A stretch of 64,000 bases of DNA from Desulfovibrio sp. (GCA_016208105.1 JACQYS010000012.1:1-64000); one strand, 5' to 3'; numbered from the stretch's first letter, positions 8,454 through 16,724 are shown. Program-made: numbers and translations. The notes: generated by a model not told the origin, from the letters alone.

Positions 8454-9128
8454 GTGGGGCTTCCCATCGCCGTTCTGGTGTCCGGCTCAGGATCGAACCT
8501 GCAGGCCATAATCGACCATATCGAGGCCGGCGTTCTGGAGGCGAAGATCGTCCTGGTGCTTTCCAACAAGCCTGACGCCTACAGCCTGGAGCGGGCCAAG
8601 AACCACAATCTCCCGCACATCTGCATACCACACGCGGAGTATCCTGACCGCCTGGAGTTCGACCGGGCCATGATTCGGGCCATCACGGAAGCTGGAGCCC
8701 AGGCCGTGGTGCTGGCGGGGTTCATGCGCATGCTCTCCGGCGAATTCCTGAGCGCTTTCCACGGGCGAGTGATAAACGTTCATCCCGCCCTGCTGCCAAG
8801 CTTTGCCGGCGTGCACGGACAACGTGACGCCGCGGAGTATGGCGTAACCGTCTCTGGATGCACCGTTCACTTCGTGGACGAGCTCATGGACCATGGCCCG
8901 GTGATCGTCCAAGCGGTTGTCCCGGCCTACCCAGATGACGACGAACACTCCCTGGGCAACCGCATCCTCAAATTCGAACACCGCGTTCTGCCCCAGGCCC
9001 TCCAGTGGCTGGCCACCGACCGCATTCGACTCGAAGGCCGCAAGGTGCGCATCCTGCCCGCAAAAGTCCCCCTGGCAGGGGCTCTTGACTGCGCCCTCGT
9101 CAATCCTCCCCTGGAACAGGGGTTTTAA
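8454..9128 (+). CDS. purN: Phosphoribosylglycinamide formyltransferase
   Basis: A 224-aa GART enzyme of purine synthesis: 10-formyl-tetrahydrofolate plus GAR gives FGAR. Visible motifs are SGSGSNLQAIID at the N-terminus (phosphate loop), NVHPALLPSF with the catalytic His, and FVDELMDHGPVI with the catalytic Asp. Length is normal. The start is GTG at 8454, two bases after the cobA-hemD stop, with GAGG just upstream, so it is translated from the same message. Confidence 0.95.
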   Translation: MGLPIAVLVSGSGSNLQAIIDHIEAGVLEAKIVLVLSNKPDAYSLERAKNHNLPHICIPHAEYPDRLEFDRAMIRAITEAGAQAVVLAGFMRMLSGEFLSAFHGRVINVHPALLPSFAGVHGQRDAAEYGVTVSGCTVHFVDELMDHGPVIVQAVVPAYPDDDEHSLGNRILKFEHRVLPQALQWLATDRIRLEGRKVRILPAKVPLAGALDCALVNPPLEQGF

Positions 9129-9283
9129 CTCTTTTCGCATCCACCCTTCTCTTACGTCCTTTGGAATGATCCCGCCTTCCGGCAACCACTTTCACCAAAG
9201 GACCTCTCCCGCTTTTCCTTCTGAATTCATTAGCCTTCGTAACTTTCTCCTCTCGCATTTCCACAAGGAAGTGTATTTTCCAC

Positions 9284-9314
9284 TTTACACCCATTAGAAG
9301 CCTAATTATTAGGC
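9284..9314 (+). promoter_or_regulatory. Promoter of the MarR-EmrAB operon with overlapping palindromic operator
   Basis: A perfect 15-base palindrome, GCCTAAT-T-ATTAGGC, lies at 9300-9314, 23 bases before the marR start. A possible -35 (TTTACA, 9284-9289) puts the -10 region at about 9306-9312, inside the palindrome. MarR-family repressors commonly bind such sites in their own promoters, so this is the expected autoregulatory operator. The palindrome is directly seen; its function is inferred. Confidence 0.65.
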
Positions 9315-9337
9315 GGCTAACCAATGCGGAGGAACGC

Positions 9338-9850
9338 ATGATCATCAAAGAACTTCCCAGCTACCAAACCCTTCTTGAGAAGGCCGCCCGCTACCCAACC
9401 ATGAACATCCTCGTGACCGAGGCTTATTTGCACGTCCTGCGCACTGGAACCATTCTCCACCACTGCGCGGAGCGCAAACTGGCAAAGCTCGGATTGTCAT
9501 ACGGCCGATTCATGATTCTTGGTCTTTTAAGCCGAGTGGATGGGCCTGTCCCGGTCTGCAAACTTGCCGAAATGGCTGGAGTCACCACTCCCACCGTGTC
9601 GGCAGTGCTCTCGGGCATGGTCCGGGATGGCCTTGTCGAGCGCATGGAGGATTCGGCTGACCGGCGCATCGTGCGCATCGGATTGTGCGAGGAAGGCCAG
9701 AAAATTCTGGACGAGGTGCTCCCTGGCCTGTTCAAGCAACATGCCGAGGTAATGAATGGCCTTTCGGAAGATGAGCTCAACACCCTTATTGCCCTCCTTT
9801 CCAAGGTGCGCCTCGACTCCGGGATGTGTGCGGAGGACGCTGCCAAGTGA
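9338..9850 (+). CDS. MarR-family transcriptional regulator
   Basis: A 170-aa winged-helix protein. The recognition region reads VCKLAEMAGVTTPTVSAVLS and the wing reads RMEDSADRRIVRIGL, the DxRxxxxxL pattern of MarR proteins. The ATG at 9338 has a strong GGAGG. Its stop overlaps the start of the membrane-fusion gene (TGATG), so regulator and pump share one operon, probably repressed by this protein and induced by a pump substrate. Confidence 0.9.
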   Translation: MIIKELPSYQTLLEKAARYPTMNILVTEAYLHVLRTGTILHHCAERKLAKLGLSYGRFMILGLLSRVDGPVPVCKLAEMAGVTTPTVSAVLSGMVRDGLVERMEDSADRRIVRIGLCEEGQKILDEVLPGLFKQHAEVMNGLSEDELNTLIALLSKVRLDSGMCAEDAAK

Positions 9851-10923
9851 TGAAAGACACGTCTAGCTCCCCCGTGAGCGCTGCTTCCAATGGGAGCGTC
9901 GCTAAACCCAGGAAGGCCACGGCGCTGATTCTCATCCTGCTGGGGGCGGCCTCAATGGCCGGTGCTGGAGTCTGGTGGTGGCAGGCCCGGGCATACGAGA
10001 CCACCGACGACGCCTTCATCACCGGGCGCGTTACCTCTGTCTCCTCCCAGGTGGCAGGCCGGGTTCTTGAAGTACGTGTTGCGGACAACCAAAAGGTCGC
10101 TGCCGGCGATCTTCTCGTCCGGCTTGATCCCGCCACTTTCCTGGTAAAGCGAGACCAGGCCCTGGCCAACCTGAACGAGTCTGAACAAAAGCTCAAGGAA
10201 TCCAGATCCCAGCATCTTGCGGCTGTGGCGGCTGTTGAACAGGCCAAGGCGGACGCTGCGTCTGCCCAGGCCCAGGCGGCCAACGCCTCCACGGATCTGA
10301 CCCGCTACAATAAGCTCGTGGTAAGCGGAGCCGTTTCCCAGCAGGCCAAGGACAATGCGGACACTCTTTCGCGCACAACGTCTTCCGCGCTCCAGGCAGC
10401 CCACAAACGCATCGCTGCGGCCGAAGCGCAGGCGGCCCTGGCAGCAACCCAGATCCAAACCGCGCAGGCTGTAGTGGAAAAGAATCAGGCCGCGCTGGAA
10501 CAGGCCAAACTCGATCTGGCCTACTCGGAGATCAAAGCGCTGGTAAGCGGGCGGGTGACCAAAAAGTCCGTGGAGCCGGGCGACTACGTGCAGGTGGGAC
10601 AGGCCATCATGAGCCTGGTCCAGGACGAGATATGGGTTGTGGCAAACTTCAAGGAGACGCAGCTTAAGGGCATGCGCCCGGGCCAGAGGGTGGACTTGTC
10701 CGTGGACGCGTATCCGGACCACCATTTCACGGGCCATGTGGACAGCCTCCAGGCCGGCACAGGTGCGGCATTCAGCCTTCTTCCGGCGCAAAATGCCACC
10801 GGCAACTACGTGAAAGTGGTGCAGCGAGTTCCTGTTAAAATCGTGTTCGACCTGCTTCCTGCCGAGTCCGGCATGCACCTGGCACCGGGCATGTCTGTGG
10901 TCCCAAAGGTTCGGGTCCGTTAG
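9850..10923 (+). CDS. emrA: EmrA-type membrane fusion protein (HlyD family)
   Basis: About 357 aa: one N-terminal membrane anchor (residues 24-45), the typical YETTDDAFITGRVTSVSSQV entry to the lipoyl-like domain, a long alanine/glutamine-rich coiled-coil hairpin (about 100-210), and a beta-barrel domain. Such proteins link an inner-membrane MFS pump to the outer membrane. The ATG at 9850 overlaps the marR stop. An upstream in-frame ATG at 9826 would lie inside marR and is less likely. No TolC-like gene lies nearby. Confidence 0.9.
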   Translation: MKDTSSSPVSAASNGSVAKPRKATALILILLGAASMAGAGVWWWQARAYETTDDAFITGRVTSVSSQVAGRVLEVRVADNQKVAAGDLLVRLDPATFLVKRDQALANLNESEQKLKESRSQHLAAVAAVEQAKADAASAQAQAANASTDLTRYNKLVVSGAVSQQAKDNADTLSRTTSSALQAAHKRIAAAEAQAALAATQIQTAQAVVEKNQAALEQAKLDLAYSEIKALVSGRVTKKSVEPGDYVQVGQAIMSLVQDEIWVVANFKETQLKGMRPGQRVDLSVDAYPDHHFTGHVDSLQAGTGAAFSLLPAQNATGNYVKVVQRVPVKIVFDLLPAESGMHLAPGMSVVPKVRVR

Positions 10924-10926
10924 GCA

Positions 10927-12498
10927 ATGTCCCAGGTGAATCCCCCCTGGCGTCCCTCTGTCAACCTCTGGGTCATTGCCATGTCGGTCATGCTGCCCAC
11001 CATCATGGAGGTGCTGGACACCACCATGGCCAACGTTGCCCTGCCCCACATGGCCGGCAACCTCTCCGCCAGCGAGGACGAGGCCACCTGGGTGCTCACC
11101 AGCTATCTGGTCTCCAACGCCATAGTACTCCCCATGACCGGCTGGCTCGCCGTACGGTTCGGCCGCAAACGCTTCCTGCTGACCTGCGTGGTGCTCTTCA
11201 CCCTGGCATCGGCCATGTGCGGAGCAGCCACCAGCATGCCCATGCTCATAATAGCCCGCATCCTTCAGGGTGCGTCGGGCGGGGCGCTTCAGCCGCTCTC
11301 CCAGTCCATTCTGATGGAGAGCGCTCCGCCGGAAAAAAGGGGCGTGGCCATGGCGATTTTCGGCCTGGGCGTGGTTGTGGCCCCGATCATCGGGCCCACT
11401 CTGGGCGGCTGGGTGACGGACAACTATTCCTGGCGCTGGATGTTCTACATCAACCTGCCCATCGGGGTGCTGGCTTTCATCATGTGCCAGGCTTTCGTAG
11501 AGGATCCGCCCTATCTCAAGCAAGCCAGGGACAAGGCCGGCGGCGTTGACTATATCGGCTTCGCAATCATGGCCCTCTGGTTGGCCACCCTTCAGATCGT
11601 TCTGGACAAAGGCCAACGCGAAGACTGGTTTGAAGCACCTTGGATAGTCTGGTTCTCGCTGATTTCATTCGTCTCCATGGTCGCCTTCATTATCTGGGAG
11701 CTCAAGGCTGAGCACCCCATCGTGGACCTGCGAGTCCTTAAAAACGCCAATTTCGCCATCGGCACAGCCATGATGACCCTTTTAGGCATGGTGCTCTACG
11801 CCACCATCACGCTGCAGCCGCTCTTTTTGCAGGGCCTCATGGGCTATTCGGCCTTGGACAGCGGCCTGGCATTGAGTCCGCGTGGCATTGGGGCCGTTTT
11901 CTCCATGATGATCGTGGCCAAACTCATCGGCAAAGTGGACAGCAGAATTCTCATCGGCACGGGCTTCGTTATTCTGGCCGGGTCATCCTTGCACTTCACC
12001 GGCATCAACCTGGAAATCACCCAATCCCAGTTTACCTGGCCCAATGTTATCATGGGCCTTTCCCTAGGGCTCATCTTCGTCCCCCTGAACACCACCGCCA
12101 TGGGGGGGCTGCCTGTGGAGCGGATGGGGAACGCCTCGGGCATCTTCAACCTGATGCGCAACATCGGTGGCGGCATCGGCATCTCCATAGTCACCACTCT
12201 GCTCGCTCGTGACGCGCAAACCCATCAGACCCTCTTGTGCGCCAACATGAACGCCACCAACCCCCTGTTCCAGGAGTATCTCCAGAACATCACCGCGTTC
12301 ATGGCCCAGAGCTGCGACCCGGTTCTGGCCAAGACACGGGCCCTGGCCGTTCTCCAGGGACTCTTAGGCCAGCAGGCCACCCTGAAGGCCTATATCGATA
12401 ATTTTCGCTTGCTCGGAATTCTCGCCCTGGTATGCATTCCAGCGGTTTTGCTGTTGAGAAAATCAAAAAAACCTTCCAGTGACATACCCATGCACTGA
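10927..12498 (+). CDS. emrB: EmrB/QacA-type drug:H+ antiporter (MFS, DHA2)
   Basis: A 523-aa integral membrane protein with about 14 segments. Segment 1 carries LDTTMANVALPHMAGNL, the DHA2-family motif, and the first cytoplasmic loop has GWLAVRFGRKRF (MFS motif A). It follows emrA by 3 bases, giving the classic EmrAB two-component pump. Probable substrates are hydrophobic toxic compounds; none can be named from sequence. Confidence 0.92.
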   Translation: MSQVNPPWRPSVNLWVIAMSVMLPTIMEVLDTTMANVALPHMAGNLSASEDEATWVLTSYLVSNAIVLPMTGWLAVRFGRKRFLLTCVVLFTLASAMCGAATSMPMLIIARILQGASGGALQPLSQSILMESAPPEKRGVAMAIFGLGVVVAPIIGPTLGGWVTDNYSWRWMFYINLPIGVLAFIMCQAFVEDPPYLKQARDKAGGVDYIGFAIMALWLATLQIVLDKGQREDWFEAPWIVWFSLISFVSMVAFIIWELKAEHPIVDLRVLKNANFAIGTAMMTLLGMVLYATITLQPLFLQGLMGYSALDSGLALSPRGIGAVFSMMIVAKLIGKVDSRILIGTGFVILAGSSLHFTGINLEITQSQFTWPNVIMGLSLGLIFVPLNTTAMGGLPVERMGNASGIFNLMRNIGGGIGISIVTTLLARDAQTHQTLLCANMNATNPLFQEYLQNITAFMAQSCDPVLAKTRALAVLQGLLGQQATLKAYIDNFRLLGILALVCIPAVLLLRKSKKPSSDIPMH

Positions 12499-12535
12499 TC
12501 TAGTCTTTTAATCGCCCAAAACGGAGGTTCGAGAT

Positions 12536-13558
12536 ATGGATTTGGCCGCTCTTCGCAAGAAGGCACGAGAGGAAATGAAGGGATACTGCCGGGTGTGTCC
12601 GGTCTGCGACGGCCGGGCCTGCGCTGGAGAAGTGCCGGGCATGGGCGGGGCCGGCTCCGGCTCCGCGTTTTTCGCCAACCTTGAGGCTCTCAAGTCCTGG
12701 CGGCTCAATATGCGCACCATCCATGGGGTAAAGCAAGCCGACACGTCCACCACCCTGTTCGGCAGGACCCTGTCCTTGCCCATTCTGGCGGCTCCCATGA
12801 CGGGAGTGGTCTATAACATGGGCGGCAAGCTTGCCGAGGACGTCTACAGCGAGATCATCATCGCCGGCTGCGAAGCCGCAGGGACCATGGGCATGATCGG
12901 CGACGGGGCCGACCCCGCCATGTACGCGGGAGGCCTCAAGGCCATCGCCGCCCATGACGGACATGGCATCCCCTTCATCAAACCCCGCGCCCAGGACGCA
13001 GTGCTCTCCCTCATCCGCGACGCCGAAGCCGCCAAGGCCGTGGCAGTGGGTATGGATGTGGACGGGGCCGGGCTCATCACCATGGCCCTCAAAGGCCAGC
13101 CCGTGGGTCCCAAGACCTTCATGGAACTCAAGGAGATCACCGCCTCCACCAACCTGCCCTTCATCGTCAAGGGCATCATGACCCCGGACGAGGCCCAACT
13201 GGCCGTCAGCGCTGGAGCCGCCGCCATCGTGGTCTCCAACCACGGCGGACGCGTGCTCGACCACACCCCAGGAGCCGCCGAGGTGCTGCCCAACATCGCC
13301 GCCAAGGTGAAGGGACGCACCGTTATCCTGGCTGACGGCGGCGTGCGTACTGGCGCCGACGTGCTCAAGCTCCTGGCCCTGGGAGCCGACGCCGCCCTGG
13401 TGGGCCGCCCCATGGCCGTCGCTGCTTTCGGCGGAGGCGTCGAAGGTGTGGCAGCCTGGCTCCAGAAGATGCAGAGCGAGCTGGTCTCGGCCATGCTGCT
13501 CACCGGCACCGCAAACGTCACCGAGGTGTCCTCGGACATCCTATCGGCCAAGCAATAG
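12536..13558 (+). CDS. FMN-dependent alpha-hydroxy-acid oxidising protein with N-terminal cysteine cluster
   Basis: A 340-aa TIM-barrel flavoenzyme of the lactate oxidase/glycolate oxidase family. FMN and active-site motifs are LPILAAPMTG, FIVKGIMTPDEA, SNHGGRVLDH (catalytic His and Arg) and ILADGGVRTGADVLK. At the N-terminus C18, C21, C24 and C29 (CRVCPVCDGRAC) form a cluster that could bind metal or an Fe-S centre, absent from classical aerobic lactate oxidases. GGAGG precedes the ATG. It lies 37 bases after emrB, possibly within the same message. The substrate (lactate is plausible in this group) is not established. Confidence 0.85.
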   Translation: MDLAALRKKAREEMKGYCRVCPVCDGRACAGEVPGMGGAGSGSAFFANLEALKSWRLNMRTIHGVKQADTSTTLFGRTLSLPILAAPMTGVVYNMGGKLAEDVYSEIIIAGCEAAGTMGMIGDGADPAMYAGGLKAIAAHDGHGIPFIKPRAQDAVLSLIRDAEAAKAVAVGMDVDGAGLITMALKGQPVGPKTFMELKEITASTNLPFIVKGIMTPDEAQLAVSAGAAAIVVSNHGGRVLDHTPGAAEVLPNIAAKVKGRTVILADGGVRTGADVLKLLALGADAALVGRPMAVAAFGGGVEGVAAWLQKMQSELVSAMLLTGTANVTEVSSDILSAKQ

Positions 13559-13642
13559 CGACCGCCCCCCGGCAACTGCTTCGTGGGATTCGTGAGCGGT
13601 CCTGAGACCAGGATGGATCCCCAACCAACGATATAACACGCA

Positions 13643-13680
13643 AGAGGCGGGAAGCACGCAAAGCCGCGCTTCCCGCCTCT
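13643..13680. terminator. Strong hairpin between convergent genes
   Basis: Perfect inverted repeat AGAGGCGGGAAGC (13643-13655) and GCTTCCCGCCTCT (13668-13680), 13-bp stem and 12-base loop. It lies between the convergent oxidase and purH genes, but neither side has a clear T-run, so termination could be bidirectional or factor-dependent. Confidence 0.6.
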
Positions 13681-13693
13681 ACGCATTCACAGC

Positions 13694-13753
13694 TTGCTTC
13701 GCATCGATCGATACGAAGCAACACAGGATTCCAAAGGAACAACGTTCCTTTGG
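13694..13753. repeat. Two further palindromes, REP-like
   Basis: TTGCTTCG (13694-13701) pairs with CGAAGCAA (13714-13721). CCAAAGGAAC (13731-13740) pairs with GTTCCTTTGG (13744-13753) around a 3-base loop and is followed by CCGCCGGAGG. The second hairpin closely resembles one at 38443-38463, so this is a dispersed intergenic repeat type rather than a single-copy structure. Confidence 0.6.
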
Positions 13754-13781
13754 CCGCCGGAGGCATCCTCAGGTTTTTTGA

Positions 13782-14375
13782 CTACGCCTGCCCCAGGTAT
13801 CCTGCGATCATTGCATCGTAAGCCGACGTGGCCTTGAAGGTCTCCACAGCCATCTCGTGGCGCAACGCGAGAGGAGCTCTCATGCCGTTGGCCTTGAGGG
13901 CATCGGTAATGCGCCCGTAGTATTCGGGGGAGGGAACAACCAGGATGGAATGAAAGTTCTTGGCGGAAGCCCTCAGCATGGTGGGACCGCCTATGTCGAT
14001 CTGCTCCACCGCGTCCTTGAGGGAGGCTTTGGCCTGAGCTGCCTTGGCGAAGTCGTAGAGATTGACGCAGATGAGGTCGAAGGGCTTGAGCTTGAATTTC
14101 TCAAGCGTGTCCAGATGTTCGGGATTGTCCTTGTCGGCGAGGATGCCGGCGTGGATGTTGGGGTGCAGGGTTTTGACCCGGCCGCCCAGCATTTCTGGGA
14201 AACCGGTGACCTTGTCAACGGCCGTGACCGGAAGCCCGGCGTCTGTCATGGCTTTCTTGGTGCCGCCGGTGGAAACCAGCTCAACGCCGTTCCCGTGAAG
14301 AAATGCGGCAAACTCTGCCAGACCCGACTTGTCAGTGACGGAAAGAATGGCCCTGCGAATGGGCAATAGATCCAT
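13782..14375 (-). CDS. purH: IMP cyclohydrolase (PurH N-terminal domain only)
   Basis: The 197-aa protein corresponds to the MGS-like IMP cyclohydrolase half of PurH, closing FAICAR to IMP. Motifs: ILSVTDKSGLAEFA, ELVSTGGTKKAM, GRVKTLHPNIHAGIL and DIGGPTMLRASAKN. Bifunctional PurH is about 520 aa, and the AICAR transformylase half is absent here and downstream. This is a stand-alone cyclohydrolase, not a truncation, as the end is clean. The ATG at 14375 has GAGG upstream. Another enzyme must supply FAICAR. Confidence 0.92.
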   Translation of the reverse strand: MDLLPIRRAILSVTDKSGLAEFAAFLHGNGVELVSTGGTKKAMTDAGLPVTAVDKVTGFPEMLGGRVKTLHPNIHAGILADKDNPEHLDTLEKFKLKPFDLICVNLYDFAKAAQAKASLKDAVEQIDIGGPTMLRASAKNFHSILVVPSPEYYGRITDALKANGMRAPLALRHEMAVETFKATSAYDAMIAGYLGQA

Positions 14376-14461
14376 GGCTGCCTCGCTTGTTTGGCTTGGC
14401 AGTGCCAAAATAGCCCACGCTTTGCAACCAAGTTCCTTCCTCCCCTCTGTTATTAGGTTGA

Positions 14462-14499
14462 TTCCCGGTCCGGCCGCCGGGAGCGGACCGGACCGGGAA
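14462..14499 (-). terminator. Hairpin downstream of the TPR gene
   Basis: TTCCCGGTCCGG (14462-14473) pairs perfectly with CCGGACCGGGAA (14488-14499). It lies between the TPR gene stop (14537) and purH, both on the minus strand. No clear T-run follows, so intrinsic termination is uncertain. Confidence 0.5.
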
Positions 14500-14536
14500 C
14501 CAATGGGGGAGGGGAGATTGGTCGAAATTTTCCGCC

Positions 14537-15109
14537 CTAGGCAGCCTTGGCTTCCAGGTGGTCCTTGAGTTCCACGGCGCAGGCATGGCCCGGTTCGTGC
14601 TCCAGGATCTTATCCAGCTGGGCCTTGGCGTCGGCGTCGCGGCCGGCCTTCACCAGGCAGCCTGCCAGGGCGTACCTGATGTCGTGCTTCAAGGGATCGA
14701 TGGCCAGGTAATTCTCGAGATGAGGCTCCACCTCGTCCAACCGCTCGATGGCGTGGCCCAGCCTGATGAGGCTGTAGAGCGCCACCATGTTCTCCGGGTT
14801 GTGTTCCAACGCCTGAGAGAAGTGGTCGAATGCCTTGGCGTGCTCGCCCCGCTCCATCTCGATCATGGCCATGCCCGACAACGGCTTGTCGCTGGCCTCG
14901 ACGTTGGCCGCTTTGCGGTAGAACGCGTAGGCGTTGTCCAGCTCCCCGCGGTGCACGGCGATTGTGGCCAACCCCATGTACGGGTCTGGATGGACGCCGT
15001 TGGAGTTCATGGCCTTCTGGTAGTACTCTTCGGCCTTGTCCAGGTCGCCCATGAACAAGTAGCACTCACCGAGTTCCTTGTTGATTTCGTAGTCTAAATG
15101 GCCGCTCAT
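14537..15109 (-). CDS. Tetratricopeptide-repeat protein
   Basis: About 190 aa made of five or so TPR units from residue 5 to the end, for example GDLDKAEEYYQKAM, GELDNAYAFYRKA and GEHAKAFDHFSQALEHNPEN. There is no signal peptide, so it is probably a cytoplasmic scaffold. The ATG at 15109 has GGAGGGG; longer in-frame extensions lack a site. It lies opposite the flagellar operon across about 390 bases. Partner unknown. Confidence 0.85.
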   Translation of the reverse strand: MSGHLDYEINKELGECYLFMGDLDKAEEYYQKAMNSNGVHPDPYMGLATIAVHRGELDNAYAFYRKAANVEASDKPLSGMAMIEMERGEHAKAFDHFSQALEHNPENMVALYSLIRLGHAIERLDEVEPHLENYLAIDPLKHDIRYALAGCLVKAGRDADAKAQLDKILEHEPGHACAVELKDHLEAKAA

Positions 15110-15409
15110 GACTGTCCCCTCCGGTACATGGACTGCCTTGCCAATAATCTCTCCAGTGCAAGGTGTCCGTCGATTCGCTTTCGCGTCAGGAGGGCCCTCC
15201 TGGCCTCCTGTCTCCCCTTCCAAGCCGGCTCCCTACAAATTCCCTCCCGGGGAAAGGCATACCGGCGAGATTCGTTAAGCAACATGCGTGCCAACATACT
15301 GTTCAGGCAATTTCCTCCCTTTGTCTGACCTTCTTCCTTAAAGAAAGCAGAAAACGGGCCGCTGTGGCCTGACCATAAATTATGCTTTAATTTCATTGTA
15401 TTACATCAT
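15110..15409. other. Divergent intergenic region before the flagellar operon
   Basis: Roughly 300 bases separate the TPR gene from the flgB promoter. No convincing gene is present. The stretch at 15370-15405 is AT-rich. Enhancer sites for a sigma-54 activator would be expected here, but I could not define one. Confidence 0.4.
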
Positions 15410-15425
15410 TGGAACAGGAGTTGCT
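15410..15425 (+). promoter_or_regulatory. Sigma-54-type promoter of the flgB operon
   Basis: The sequence TGGAAC-AGGAG-TTGCT has the invariant GG (15411-15412) and GC (15423-15424) exactly 12 bases apart, matching the -24/-12 consensus TGGCAC-N5-TTGCT at all but one key position. It lies about 76 bases before flgB. Early flagellar operons in many proteobacteria use sigma-54 with a FlrC/FleQ-type activator. Transcription would start near 15435. Confidence 0.75.
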
Positions 15426-15500
15426 TGTGGATGTGCCGAGACGGCCCGCGCCAGGTGGAACCCACCCGGCAAAAATGGCCGCCACGCAAGGAGTTACGCC

Positions 15501-15914
15501 ATGCCGGGCATATATGGAACGAATACGGATCTGCTCGCCAAAGTCATGGACATGCGCCTGGAGCGTCAAAACCTCGTCATGTCCAACCTGGCCAATATCA
15601 ACATCCCTGGATACAAGGCCCGCACTCTCGACTTCGAGAACGCCCTCCAGCAGGCCGTGGGCACCGCCGAAATGCGCGGAGCCCTGACCCGGACCAACAC
15701 CAAGCACATCCCAGTGGCATTCAACGCACAGGGGTTCGAAGGCAGCGTTGCCAAGGAATTCAAGCCCCGCACCATCTACGGGGCCGACGCCGTGGACATG
15801 GACAAGGAGATGTCCACCATGGCCAAGAATTCCCTGATGTACAACGCGCTGACCACTGTGATGCAAAAGGGATTCGAAGGCATCACAAAGATCATTCAGG
15901 AAGGAGGTAAGTAG
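15501..15914 (+). CDS. flgB: Flagellar basal-body rod protein FlgB
   Basis: A 137-aa proximal rod subunit. It contains MRLERQNLVMSNLANINIPG, the conserved N-terminal rod-protein motif, and the C-terminal helix LMYNALTTVMQKGFEG. AAGGAG precedes the ATG at 15501; the frame is open further upstream but without a site. It is the first gene of the operon flgB-flgC-fliE-fliF-fliG-fliH-fliI. Exported through the flagellar type III apparatus. Confidence 0.95.
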   Translation: MPGIYGTNTDLLAKVMDMRLERQNLVMSNLANINIPGYKARTLDFENALQQAVGTAEMRGALTRTNTKHIPVAFNAQGFEGSVAKEFKPRTIYGADAVDMDKEMSTMAKNSLMYNALTTVMQKGFEGITKIIQEGGK

Positions 15915-15916
15915 CC

Positions 15917-16354
15917 ATGGATTTCATGACCGCACTTGACATCGGCGGTTCGGCGCTTTCCGCCCAGCGCACTTACATGAACGTGATCGCCATGAACTTG
16001 GCCAACGCCAAGACAACGCGCACGGCCAATGGGGAGGGTCCATACCAGCGCAAGTCCGTGGCCCTTGAGTCCACCCAGGTCACCCCGTTCGGCAAGGCCA
16101 TGAACGCTGCCCTCACCCAGGATCTTCAAGGCGTGCGCGTTACCGGAATCGTCAACGACAACCGCCCCACCAAGCAGGTATACGAACCCGGGCATCCCGA
16201 CGCGGACCAGAACGGCTATGTTCAATATCCCGACATCAACGTGGTCGAAGAAATGACCAACATGATCCAGGTGAGCCGCAGCTACGAAGCGAACACCTCC
16301 ACCATCAGCACCATCAAGGCCATGTACAACAAAGCCCTTGAAATCAGCCGCTAG
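15917..16354 (+). CDS. flgC: Flagellar basal-body rod protein FlgC
   Basis: A 145-aa rod subunit with ALDIGGSALSAQRTYMNVIA near the N-terminus and the family's C-terminal VEEMTNMIQVSRSYEANTST. GGAGG precedes the ATG, two bases after the flgB stop. Position and length are standard for the flagellar rod operon. Confidence 0.95.
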   Translation: MDFMTALDIGGSALSAQRTYMNVIAMNLANAKTTRTANGEGPYQRKSVALESTQVTPFGKAMNAALTQDLQGVRVTGIVNDNRPTKQVYEPGHPDADQNGYVQYPDINVVEEMTNMIQVSRSYEANTSTISTIKAMYNKALEISR

Positions 16355-16365
16355 GAGACATGACC

Positions 16366-16701
16366 ATGGCCATCAATCCCGTCGCTATAAACGCCTACCG
16401 CGCCGCCATGGGCCAAACCACCCAGGGCGTGGCCGGTGTCGAGAAGAAAGTCGCCGAAGCCTTCGGAACCGGCACAAAGAAAACCAGTTTCGTTGATTCC
16501 CTCAAGAATTCCGTGGCTGAAGTCAACGCCGAGCAGATAAAGAAGGACCAGATGGTGGCCTCTTTCGCCACGGGCGAAAACCAGAACGTCCATGAACTGA
16601 TGATCCAGTTGCAGAAGGCCGGCCTGGCCATGTCCATGACCTCGAGCGTGCGCAACAAGGTTCTGGAAATGTACAGAGAACTGGTGAAAATGCCTTTCTA
16701 G
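16366..16701 (+). CDS. fliE: Flagellar hook-basal body protein FliE
   Basis: About 111 aa, small and helical; it links the MS ring to the proximal rod. The conserved segment is HELMIQLQKAGLAMSMTSSV with a C-terminal RNKVLEMYRELVKM. Two ATGs are possible (16360 and 16366); TAGGAG is well spaced only for 16366. It sits between flgC and fliF as usual. Confidence 0.95.
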   Translation: MAINPVAINAYRAAMGQTTQGVAGVEKKVAEAFGTGTKKTSFVDSLKNSVAEVNAEQIKKDQMVASFATGENQNVHELMIQLQKAGLAMSMTSSVRNKVLEMYRELVKMPF

Positions 16702-16724
16702 CTTGGTAACGCAAGGAGCCCGTC

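Noticed and set aside
9952-11616. 554-aa open frame on the minus strand
   Set aside because: It is antisense to emrA-emrB, which have clear family motifs and ribosome-binding sites. The translation is His/Gly/Glu-rich, typical of the shadow of GC-rich genes.
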